Assembly: GCA_011009095.1 (NCBI GenBank)
Contig: VTPC01003914.1
Span: forward strand, 94,851-158,850
From: Ignelater luminosus
Lineage: Eukaryota; Arthropoda; Insecta; Coleoptera; Elateridae
Reading direction: 5' to 3'
Length of the DNA stretch: 64,000 bases
Position 1 is the first letter of the stretch. Each line of letters opens with the position of its first letter. The notes under the pieces are model-generated. The model saw only the letters and a program-made list of their open reading frames with translations, was not told where the DNA came from and searched no databases. Positions 22,410 through 34,500 of the stretch are shown piece by piece. The translations under genes and the position numbers were made by a program.

Positions 22410-23576
22410 CGTCCGTTTAAAATCTGGCAGATTGAATTACTGCAAAAAGCTGAGAAAAGAACGTAAATTAATTAAACTTTTATTAATTCTTTTAATACAT
22501 TTTCTAACCTACAAAATAATGCCAAATTATTTAAGAAAAATTTTAAGAACTACAAAATATTCGAATTTTTTTCTTGATTTCCAACATAAGCTATTGTACA
22601 ACATCCTCATCCATACTTCTAGATGTCTGTCTCCATTTTATTCTCAACTGTCGCATGTCTGAAACGTTAAATTTTGCATTTCTCAGTTTTCTTTTGGTTT
22701 GCGCCCAATACCTCTCTTTAGGACGTAACTCAGGGCAATTCGGCGAATTCATAGCTTTAGGAACAATTTGAATTATTTCTTCGTAAAATTCTTTTGCACC
22801 ACGACTGTAGTGACACGAAGCTAGGTCCGGCCAAAAAAAAAGCAGAAGCTCTAGTCGGTCTAAAAAGGGTTTTAGTCTCTTTTTTAAGCATTCATGCACA
22901 TAAATTTCGGTGTTAATTGGACCTGTCATTATAAATTCTTCACTTTTCAAGCCGCGGCTGCAGATAGCTTGTCAAATCAGGTATTTTTTTGAATATTTGG
23001 TAATTTTATGTTGATATTTAGAATCTACATTTCCTCTTTGATCAGCAACGTAATACTCTTGCCCTGGGATCTGACTGAAATCTGTAACGCAGTAGGCTTC
23101 GTCATCCAAACTTTGTTAGACCACTTTTCACTTTAATTTGATGAACTGTGCTACCAGCTACCACAACAACAGTCCTTTCTGATATGGTTGGGTTTTTTAA
23201 AACTGATTTATTATATTTTCCTCTCTTTTTTTATCAGGTTTCCTGTTTCCACCTGAACCAATTTTTTTTTTCTATTGACAATCATTTTTTATAAGTACTT
23301 ATTACATTTTGTACCGTCGAACGTGGGATTTTTAAACTTCTTGCGAGCCGGACTTGAAAAAAATTGCAATTTTCTAAATATTTGTTCAAGATTAAAAGCC
23401 TTCGCTCTATTTCATTCATCTTAAACTTTCTCAAAGAGTAAATTATTTTAAAGTAGTTAGCTGCTAAATTAACATTGCAATGACAGTTAACAAATGACAA
23501 AATTGTTTTACAATCGAACTGCAAACAAGCCTACTGGACCAAGAATTATCCAGCCAAAGTTTAAACGGACCATTCC
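22410..23576 (-). mobile_element. DD37E-like mariner-superfamily element (copy 4)
   Basis: End sequences CCGTTTAAAATCTGGCAG (left, from about 22413) and CCGTTTAAACTTTGGCTG (right, reverse-complemented, ending about 23568) form diverged TIRs around a minus-strand transposase relic. Exact outer ends and target duplication are unclear. Confidence 0.75.
22591..23440 (-). pseudogene. Broken DD37E-like transposase (copy 4)
   Basis: The N-terminus (MNEIERRLLILNKYLENCNF, RSLKIPRSTVQNVISTYKK) lies at about 23290-23425. The first catalytic motif LDDEAYCVTDFSQIPGQEYY appears in a shifted frame near 23050-23110. The second (FFWPDLASCHYSRGAKEFYE) and third (NCPELRPKERYWAQ) are in one frame at 22691-22840. 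The interval from the second Asp to the Glu is 36 residues as read, one short of 37, with a local irregularity (EEIIQIV) that suggests a lost codon. Stops and frameshifts elsewhere show the gene is dead. Confidence 0.82.
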
Positions 23577-25520
23577 TTAATATGGAAACTATAATTAGAT
23601 AAGTAATCACTGCAATCCTGTTCGAAATCCTGATATCACATTGTGGGCACTTGCTGCGAAAAGAACAAAATGAGGCTGCGTCACTCCACTTAAGGTTCTA
23701 ATAGGAATAGATGTGATATTAGAAAGTATCCTGACAAAATAGTCAATATTGATCAGGGTGTCAAGATTCAGATTGGGATCGAAAAACCTCTTTTCGGCAC
23801 TTGGATACTTCAATGTTTTCTTAGAGAAACTTCAAATAGATGGATAAAAAACAACAAAATCAAAGCTGGGCTAATTATTTCAGAAAGAGGAATTCGGCCA
23901 AAAATCAGTAGAACAAGCAGTCGTCTTTTAATTGCAAAATGCTACGTCCTACACAAATCTTTGACACTTGACGAGAAAATGTAACAAGCCAGAGAAAAGA
24001 ACAAGAATGAAATAAGGGAAAAAAATTTAAAATACAACATATTAACTACTAAAAGATTCCCTTGTAATAAATCCAATAAGGAAAAGATTCGGAAATGGGC
24101 GAAAAAAGTATGAACAACTCTTATTAGCTTATCGGCTTATTGTTTAACCTTTTTCCAAGTAACCTGTTAAGTTCGCTTGAACTTTCTTACTTTATTATTA
24201 TTCGAATGCAAATCTTGTATGGTGCGCAAAAAAACAAACACTTGTTGCCAAACATGAAAAGTCTGACTTTCAGAAAAAGTATCGATCGAAAAAAACTATT
24301 ACTTACCTTCAAGAAATATAAAGTAAAAAAACGTAGACTTTCTCATTTTCGCTTGCAACATAAAAACAAAGTACGGCAAATTTCGTTTTGGGCAATAAAT
24401 CTATCTTGAAAAATTAGAATGGTGCAGGGCAAACCCGCAAAAATGGCGCTCTCTTTAATAATAACCAAGATAATATAAATACAACAAAAGTTGAACCACA
24501 CTATAGCTTTTTGCATAAATAATGTTGCTGTACATTCTCTTAATGAATGAATTAATCAAATGCACCAAATCTGATTTAGCATTAATTACATAAAATTTGT
24601 TTCCTAAGAGCCCATAGGATTCCAGAAAACTTTTTTTTGGTTCAATTCTTTTTTATTTCTGCGTTTTTGGAGAAAACCGTTTATAATGTATTGAAACATT
24701 TGAAAAGTATGCACAGCATGATTTATATTTTTCAATATTTATAGTTTTAATTTATTATAAATTAAAAAATTAACAAATTTAAATGCAATAGTTAGAATAA
24801 GTTTTGAAATGATGATACCTACATCCTTGTAATCAAAACTAGGCAAACCCCTAGCATGTGGTCAAATTCAACTTTTTGAAATTTCCGGTCCCGATTATTT
24901 TGCAGTTATTTGAAATTCTTATTTTATTTATGTGTAATAAAACGATAAAAAGCACTTTAAAAGCCCTGCTACGAAAGCGATGTCTTTTACTCGGTAATAT
25001 AGATGTCATCCCCTTAATGGGCCGTAAATTAAGGGTTTTAAAATTTAATTAACTAAAATGAGTTATAACCGGATAACATTCATCGATTATAATTATTTAA
25101 TAAAGTAATTACAAAATCATTAATTGCAAACTTGATGAGTAACAAACAGTTAAGCTTAAATTAAAAAAAAAGAAACAGTCATCAAAAAACCAAACAATTA
25201 ATTTCTAGAGTTGCATCATCAGAAAACTTTTCTTATTACAAATTTTATTTTTGTTATTAAAAAAGATGAAAATAACACAATTTTGAATGGAGATTATCAT
25301 CCAACAGCAACCGTATAAAAAAAAAGTTTGTTACTACATGATTCACTGTTATTAAATGAATCAATAATATTGACCCTTAACATTTCTAAAAGTATAAACA
25401 ACTATTTCTTATAACAACGTCATTGAATACAAAAAAAACAAACAAATCTGTGATAAAAACATTATGAATGAACGAACGTATGCATCCATAAAATGTGAAT
25501 GGCAAGAGACTTTCACTTAC
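23577..25520. other. Spacer; expected intron of PPP4R1
   Basis: The region follows the third PPP4R1 exon in gene order, so it should be intronic if the gene continues left. No further PPP4R1 exon was recognised here. The 23607-23813 open frame has no family match. Confidence 0.35.
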
Positions 25521-28500
25521 CGGTCGAAGGCATTCTCAGAGAGCGCGTACTTCTGGATCCGCAGTAATGGCGGTAGGGAATCATCATCCACTTGACCACC
25601 GGAAGGTCCATCCCCTTGTTCGAATACTCCTGAAAGACCGAAACCCTAAGTTTAAACTCGAGTCGTTTCATAAAATTGATAACAAAAGCAATTATTTCCT
25701 TCATTGCGAAATCTTTTATCAGTACTACTAAAACTAGGGAGATACACTTTTTATCAATTACTATGTCTGTTTTTATAAATGTTAGAAATTCTAAAAGTTG
25801 CTTATACGGAAAATATGACGTTTCCTTCTTTTCTTTTTCGTACATTTCCTGAGTGCAACATTTCCGATGTCATAACTCTTACAACAATAAGTTTCCTATT
25901 CTTTCTTATATTTCCTCAAAAAACTACAAATTAACAATTTTCTTAAAATTTCTATATTAATAATAATAATAATCTGTTAAATGCATATAGTATATCAAAG
26001 ACTTTGAAACAGCTCTGTAATTTTGCTAAGGTACTTGAATAACAAAGAGAAACATCTTCGTTGTATTTGCCTTATACCAACCAACTATAAAGCCCAAAGC
26101 TAAACTGTCTAAACTGCTTGACACAACATTTAAACTAATCTGTGGTAATAGTCAACCCTCATTAAATATCTTGATGAGAACTTTGGGACTGTTTCGTCCG
26201 CGGTTGTTAAACAAATTCAAAACAAAATAAAGAAAAAACAAAGTTGTTAAGAAAAATCAAAAATTGTGATCTCATCAGATTAGATGCCTCGTAAATAGAG
26301 AAAATGGAAAATCAGCAATAGAAAGTTTCCTTAGTAAACTCAAAATATAAATCAAACAATTAATCAAACCAAATTTAGGAGTTCAGAGCGTAAAGGAACT
26401 TGAACAGCTCTTCTTATCCATGTTGAGATAAGAGAAATTCGACTTGAAACGTATTCGTGAGGGTGATGGTATCATATCTATCCAAGCACCGAAATACGTA
26501 AAATTTGATTCTATCTGTAAGAATGTTATCGGCCCCAAATCCAAGTTTTCATTGTATTATACAGTGTGTTCAGTTTAAAGCGATTCACTCTTAATGGATC
26601 GCAATAACTTGGCCGAAGATGTGTTCATTCCAGTTCGCCTAACCTCAAAATCTTACACTGAAAATTTTCATTTGCGATTAGACGTTTCGCATTTTATAAT
26701 GTCGCAGCATGTCATTACAGTCCAAAATTCGGTAATAATTATGTCCGTTGAAAACTTCTTTACCTCACCATATCAACGCTTCTCGTTTCATAACTAAAGA
26801 GAAAAGTGCTTTCGTTCTGTTAATCAAAACCCAAGTTGTAAAGTAGTTCTTGAGTAATTAATCAAATAGTCGTTTAAACTGTTTTTTGTTTTCTTACCTA
26901 TGTCTCTCGGTAACTTTGGTTGCTGGCAATAGCAGAGAAGCGACTTTCAAACAGTACTGACACCAAAAATCGTCGGTTTTTTGATAGATAGTAGTAGAAG
27001 AAAAGCTTTCAAGTAATTCGGGCATCGCCTTCATCTCTTGTTCTTCTTCGACAGATATTTTATATCAAAATGCAACTTTGATTCTTTGTAATGGTAGAAG
27101 AGCAGCGTCAAGCGATGTAAGAAAGTTAATAGAAGGCAAAGCCCCACTTTAGGCCATTAAAAGGGATCATTTCAATATGGCATCCCTTTCATGAGGTATG
27201 GAGATGTGTTCAAGAAAATCAAAACCCCACCTCAGTAGTTAATTATGTAATATGGACGAAAACTCCAAAATGTAGTCTCTTATCTTTTTGCCTACAATTT
27301 CATTAGACCACTCAGTGACGAGAATTTTGCCTCATTTATTTACTTCCAACATTGTTTTAAGTCCCAGAGAAGATTCTGGTAGCGCGTCATCTTTCCCTTA
27401 GGTAAAGAAGTACTTGGTTGTAATTGACCAGTTGACCATAAAAACATAACATCAACTACTAGTCTCTTTTGGTCGATTTGGACAGTTCTTTGCTTGGTCA
27501 AACCACGCATGATCTTTCGAATCCGATTATGCTCGACTTGAAAGTGTGCTAGCTTTATTTTCGTCTTTGGACTAAATTTTAGCAGTCACTAATTCCTATT
27601 TTGTCCTTGTTCTTATAATCTATGTCTATTTCTGTAATTGTCATCTTAGAGCATTTCAAACTGAATTTGTGATTGAATTCGATGACATGTTCTGTTTCGA
27701 TTGTGCTATACGCCTACTTCAATAATCCAAGCAATCTTACCTCGAGTATGTTGTTTACATTTTTGACTTAGGGACAAGTTTTATTAATTTAGAATGCAGG
27801 GTTTTAGGTTGTTCTTTGAATGTTTGGGTATTAATCTTATGCACTTCAGTTACGGAATCTTTAATAAAATTCCAACCCATAAAATATAAATATTGAGCTT
27901 CAAAAGCCCTCTTTGGCTCTCCAGAAAAAAAATTGGTAATTATTTCGTTAGTTCGTGTTAGATTCATAGCTGCCCATTTTTAAACAAACAATACATATAA
28001 ACGCACCATTTCCAAGATATAAATTCACCTTAATTGAAATGACAAAAGAATTTTACTCGTAAAATATGCATCACATGAGCAAAATGACCAACTGATTTTC
28101 TTGCTAAACTGTGTTTACATTTATTCAGGACCAACAAACTTATTTATGTATTCTTTCAATAGTATTGTCTTTCTAATCCTCCATTCCTGATAAAGGCACT
28201 GGTCGTGTGAGAAACCGAAAAGTAAGCAGCTAACCATACTGGAAAACTGCACTCCTAAAGTGTTCTTGAGATTAAACGAAAACCAATTCTAGAAGATTAT
28301 CATGCTTACAAGTTCAATTAAAACTTTAAATTTTCTGTTTCATTCTAACTCCATCTTTTCGCATCTTCTTGCTATTGCTCCGCTAAACTTCGCATAAACA
28401 CTTGCTACTCAAGAGAACATATCAAGAAAAGTTCTTGAGAGGAGGGTTCTTGATCATTATTTCTCTTGTCATAAATTTGTCGGCATAGTTAATTAGTTTC

Positions 28501-31500
28501 TTTACTCCTTAAAAAAAACCAAAATCCTAATAGACTAAAGCATTTGCAAAAAAAAAGAATAAAAATCTATCTATCTCATTAACATAACCTCATTATTCAT
28601 TAACATAAATGCAAAATTCTGGAATATATAATATATTATTTTTCTACTCCCAGGTAGCCTTGAGCGATTATTGGATTAATTGGAAAACTTAATCGAAAAA
28701 AATCGATTCTTTTCTGTACAAGACGATTCGATTCAAAAGTAAATGTAAAACCCAGTCGATTCAGATCGATTGGAATCTGAAAAATCTATCTAAATAGATT
28801 TCTATCGAAGTGATCTTTGTACTTTGCTTTTTAAGAAACATTATGGAGGGCGTAGCCCGATTCGTGTTTGTATCCAGCTTTCTTAAAATAACATGTAGAG
28901 AACGAAGCTCAACGTTGGTCATTTTTGTCTATCTACCATTCTTAAGAGAGACAATGGAGGATGAAACTTATTAAGCCACCGTAAATTAGCTCGTGGGATC
29001 GTCTTTGTATTTAGCTTTCCAACAAGGCTTATAGTGGGCGTAGCCTGATTTGTGTTTGTTTTTGGCGTTCGTAAAAGTAAATACAGATTGTATCCTGACA
29101 ATGGACCACCGTAGGTGCTTCGTTGGATTGTGAGGTCCGTCTATGTATTTAGCTTATGGAGGGCGTAGTACGATTCGTGCTTGTATCTAGCATTCTTGAG
29201 AAAGTCAATGGAGGATGAAGTCAGAGGTTGAGCCACTGTAGGTGACTCGTAAACTGCTAAATGCAATCGTCTTTTTATTGAACTTTCTAAGGATTATGGA
29301 GGACGTAGCCTATTCCATATTTATATCTAGCATTCTTAAGAGTCAATCAAGAATGAACTCTGACATTGCGTCACCGTAGGCGGCTCGTGGAATCGTGACG
29401 TCTGACCGTGTTTAGACTTAGTTTTCTTAAAGATTATGGAAGGCGTAGCCCGATTCGTGTTTGCATTTAGCTTTCTTAAGAAAATCAGTCAAGGACTAAG
29501 GCCGACGTGGTTCATGAGATCGTGGAGTCCGACTATATGTATTTAGCTTTCTAAAAAAGATTATGCAGCGCGTAGCTCGACTCGTATTTCTATCTAGCAT
29601 TCTCAAGAAAATCAATGGAGGACAAAACCCGACTTTGGGCTACACAGGTGGTTCATGAGATCGTGACAAGTCAGTCACGAGATATTATCTCCGCATCATT
29701 AATTTGTGTTGCAAATTTCGATACTTCACTCGGTGCGTTTGCTCATACATGTATCTTTGTCTGGCATATATCAATACATCGAGTAATTACTTACGCAGGA
29801 ATATTCTGTCGTAGTTAGCAATTTAAAAATATGGTTGTAAATAAAATTGATTTAGGCCCTTTCAAACCAGTATATTAATCGATTTTGAATAAATCTAAAT
29901 CGATTTTAGTCTGTTAGTCGATTCATGAATCGATTTATCTTTGTTGAATTACCGACTAGTCGTTGAAAATTAATTTATTTTTCTGAATCGATTTTTGATT
30001 TTCATGAATTCCTGAATCATTCCCAACATTATAAGTAGGCTATTAATACATTTCTTTGCGGAACATAATTCGAAAATGAGCATTAAAAGAGTTTTTTAAA
30101 CTTATTTTAGCTGGCAGTAAAAAAGATATCATAAGCCACTTNNNNNNNNNNNNNNNNNNNNNNNNNNNNNNNNNNNNNNNNNNNNNNNNNNNNNNNNNNN
30201 NNNNNNNNNNNNNNNNNNNNNNNNNNNNNNNNNNNNNNNNNNNNNNNNNNNNNNNNNNNNNNNNNNNNNNNNNNNNNNNNNNNNNNNNNNNNNNNNNNNN
30301 NNNNNNNNNNNNNNNNNNNNNNNNNNNNNNNNNNNNNNNNNNNNNNNNNNNNNNNNNNNNNNNNNNNNNNNNNNNNNNNNNNNNNNNNNNNNNNNNNNNN
30401 NNNNNNNNNNNNNNNNNNNNNNNNNNNNNNNNNNNNNNNNNNNNNNNNNNNNNNNNNNNNNNNNNNNNNNNNNNNNNNNNNNNNNNNNNNNNNNNNNNNN
30501 NNNNNNNNNNNNNNNNNNNNNNNNNNNNNNNNNNNNNNNNNGGACACTTGACAGTTCCACATTTAGATTGTAAACCCAGAAGTTAATTGCATTGCTTGCT
30601 CGATTTTCTTTTAGTTGATAACTAAACTAACGTCATGCAGTAAAAAAAGTTTAATCTCCAGTAGCATGCCGTACATAAATCAAAAAATGACGTATCTATT
30701 CTGTTTGCTAGAAATTGATCGACACTCGGCAAAGAAGAATCAATGTTTCTCAGTCGTAGGTGATCCAAAGGAATGGTACACAGAATTTTTCGAAAACAGA
30801 CACCTTCCTCTTGAGTCATGACTTCGATAGATAGGGCCCAAAAGATCTTCAATTTTAATTTTTTAAATTGACGCAGCGTTTCATTCATTATAAACGTCGG
30901 AAAAAGATTACCACCAAGTGGGTTAGGTTGAATAGAAGTAGTCATCATTTTTTGGTTGGGACTCTTATAAACAAATTGTACAAACGTTCCATTCGGTTTT
31001 TTTATTTTCAGATTTTAATAACTTGCAAGTTTTCTTCTACTAAAAACAGATCAATGGAACACGTACGATTTTCATGTGAAAAAGCAATCTTGTATCTCTG
31101 AAAACCATCCAAATCAAGCTATTCAATGGTAACAAAACCAAGTCGGCGTTTCGTTTAAAAATTCGTAGAAAAATAAGAAATTGCTTTGCAGGATAAAGAT
31201 GAGATGTGAAGGATTAAATATTCGCTTCTCCTGAATATTTGAAAGTATCAATTCAGTTGCTGAGCTATAGTTGATCTATCTAAAAACTGAAAAGTAGCTC
31301 CAACATGACCTAGAGTGTAGAAAAACTTTGATGTTTTAATAAACGCAGTTGACTAACTGGAAGTATTCAACAGGAATCTCTGAATGTGGGTTCTTCAAGG
31401 TCATATCCAACACTAACTCTTGTATTGATTATTATGTAAGGATGAGGCATCTTTTATGATATTGTTCTTCGAAACTGAATTCTAGACCTAGTATACAGAG

Positions 31501-34500
31501 TACTATGTGAATAAGGGCGCTTTTCATCGTAGATATAAACCTCTTTTAATAGCCGTAACGGATGGGACATAAAAAAGAATCGAAGTTCAAGTTTGCACGA
31601 CTTTTATCTAAACTCTGCTAACTTCACCGTACTATACTAATCTTGAAATAGCGAACAGAAGGGATATAATCAGAAAGCCTACTATAGACTTTTATATCAA
31701 GCAGAATTTAAAAAACAGGTAACAATAAAACGAACTGCGCCTAACGACAAGAAAAACAGAAAAATTGGGTAAAACTCATTTGGGAGTTAATCAGGCTCAC
31801 TTCCACTATCACTTAAAGGAACTCAATACATTTATTTATACATTCTTGTACATAAAACAATCCAAGGAGAAAAGTTAAACTAGAAAAAAAGAATGCAACA
31901 TCCATGAATTTACTAAAAGCTTTCTTGGCCAGCTAGATAGCTGAGACATGAACTATTCGAAAATGGGTTCTCTAAAATTCAATTTAAATTTTGTCCGAGA
32001 TAGAATAAAGAGCAAATTTGAATGAAACAGTCGGAAAGTAAATTGAAACTCCTAGAAACTTATTCCCCCAATGGATGAATAAAATAAAACAAAAGTTTCA
32101 ATTCTTCACGACTCAATTGTATAATTACTTCCGAAATACATCCTCCAATATAACGGCTTGGTGAGGATTTTAAGCTGATTAGTTTCTCTTCGATATTAAT
32201 TTCAGTTAACATAATCACCTAGAGAAAATGTAATTCAGACAGACTACGCAAAGCAATTCTGCTGAAATGCAAAAATACACCCCATTAACATAAACACATC
32301 TTCTCTTGATATTTTTCGATTACAACCAACTATAGAAACTAAGAAGATTCTGTAAAAACTTCTTCCGCAATTAATTTTGCATGGCATTTAAAATGCTTCT
32401 TCCACTTATTGATTCCTTAGAAAAAAATGTAAACATCTCAGTATTAATAAATTCGAAAAGAAACTGGAAAAGAGAAAATTTCAAGTCAGCAAAAGTCGAA
32501 AAGCAAAAAAGAGGCGATAAAGTTACTAAACCCTAACACATGCAGGAAAGAAAACGAAACGTTATCCAATATTAACGTGATGTGACGAAAAAGATACACA
32601 CGACGCACATCCTACTATTACTTCAGGATACTCCAGAATCCGAATAAGACGCAAATCGATATTTATGGTGGGGTCCATCAAAACGATTACTGGAGGATGC
32701 GTTCGCATCATGGAACACATCCTAATAAATATCTATCGATATAAATAAACATCTAGAAAAATTATTCTTACAATTTTCCTTTTACTTTTCTACTAATCCT
32801 CAAACATACTTGATTCCAAATTCTGAATGAACATTTGCAAGAAAAAAATTTCGCATCAAAAAAAAGGTCTAAACTTCCTATCAAACTTTTCCACAAGAAC
32901 TATTACGAGCATAAACCCCCTTCTTTCAGATCAAAACAAACATTTACCGTAAAAAGGGTGCGGACCCGGTGAGATCCATACGTCCTCCAGCTCTTCTCGA
33001 CTAAACAGCAATCCGTGAATATCTTACGGTTCACACGCGTGGCACACTCTTTTGCGAAAGGGTCGAAAAGTGACATTTTTGTCTGAAAGTGGCAAACACT
33101 TATCACGTCTACGTTATTAACCAAATGCAGCTATTAGCGGCACAGTATGCGGATGAGCATCGCGATACATGTTCGAACAGACGCCGGTATCGGGTGGAGA
33201 CGGCAGTTGAGAGCGCTGCCGCACACCTATGGGGGCAGCACCCGTCAACTTGACGGCGCAGATCAATAGGAGTGTGCGTACGGGGTGTGGTAGACCGTAA
33301 GGGTGGCACTGATTCTGATTTCTACGCAAGAGTACGCATCAAAGATTACACGCCGTGTTCTTTCCTATTATTAAAATCCAATGCTCTTCTTCCGCTTTTC
33401 TTTTTTTTTCTTTTACCATATTTTGGGGAAAAGGAGATATTGTTGAGAAAATCGGCTTTATCTTTCTTGGTTTTTAATGGTACTTATTTCGCAATGATGA
33501 CATTTGAAAATTTTATTCTTCTGAAAAACAAACTCGTTTGGGAAGAGTGGGTGGGTGGTTGAACGCGTGGTCAAAATTATCTCAGGAATAGAATATTGGA
33601 TTTTTAACAATGCGTGGTATTCGCGGTTATAATGAAAATTATTGAACTACAAGATGATATTTTCTTCCTCGTTTTCTTTAATTCTTGGAGGTATTTCTGA
33701 AATAAAGACGACAAAAACAGCATCACGTGGGCTCATTGACCAACGTTCTGTAAAGAAACGATATTTTCCTACAATTTAATACAGTAATGGAGTTTGGCAT
33801 TTAACACATTAATAAAATTAATACAATCTTGGTATTAGAAAATGTTTGCGTCTCAAGCTCAAGAGTGACCTTTGCAACAGATATATGACAACTCATTATC
33901 CATATTCAGCCACTTAAAAGACTATTCATTCAATCTTTGGGACTTTCAAGCAAAAAGGTTTCACGTTTGCAGGAATTTAAAATTTGTTTAATAACTCAAG
34001 ATTTCAAGTTTTTTAATCGATATGTGTTCTTCCAGAAAGGTCAAGTCGGATTCGAAGGAATCTCAAAATTGTCCAAGCTTAAGAATAGCGATCAAAATCG
34101 CAACGATCTTTACTAAAAAAATTGAATTCGGCGAGATTCTAATAGTAAAGCTTTTAGTGGCCCTTTGGGTTTACTAGTCGTAGTGATACCAAAACGGCTA
34201 GTTTTCTTCTTGAAATACTCTACACTTTGATTCAGACTTATGAAATTAATTAAATACGATTTTTAAATGTCAATTTAGAATAAATAATGTAAACGTGCTA
34301 AACACTCTTAAATAAGACTTCTAACGTAATTTTAGGCTTTATCATAATAATGTTCAAAATAACCTCCGTTAGCATTTTCACATTCCAAAGCCTCTTTTAG
34401 TCTCCTCCTTATCGTGTGTGCAGAACTTTTACTCTCGATATGCCTTAATGATTTTATTTTCCAGTTCTTGAACATCTTATAGGCATTTTCTAAACATTCT

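Noticed and set aside
23607-23960. Possible additional Tc1 relic (NPDITLWALAAKRTK on the plus strand)
   Set aside because: The similarity is limited to one short segment and could be chance.
27300-27560. Minus-strand text loosely like a mariner core
   Set aside because: No catalytic motif or TIR could be placed.
30107-30562. Frames of 143-151 codons
   Set aside because: Almost entirely N.
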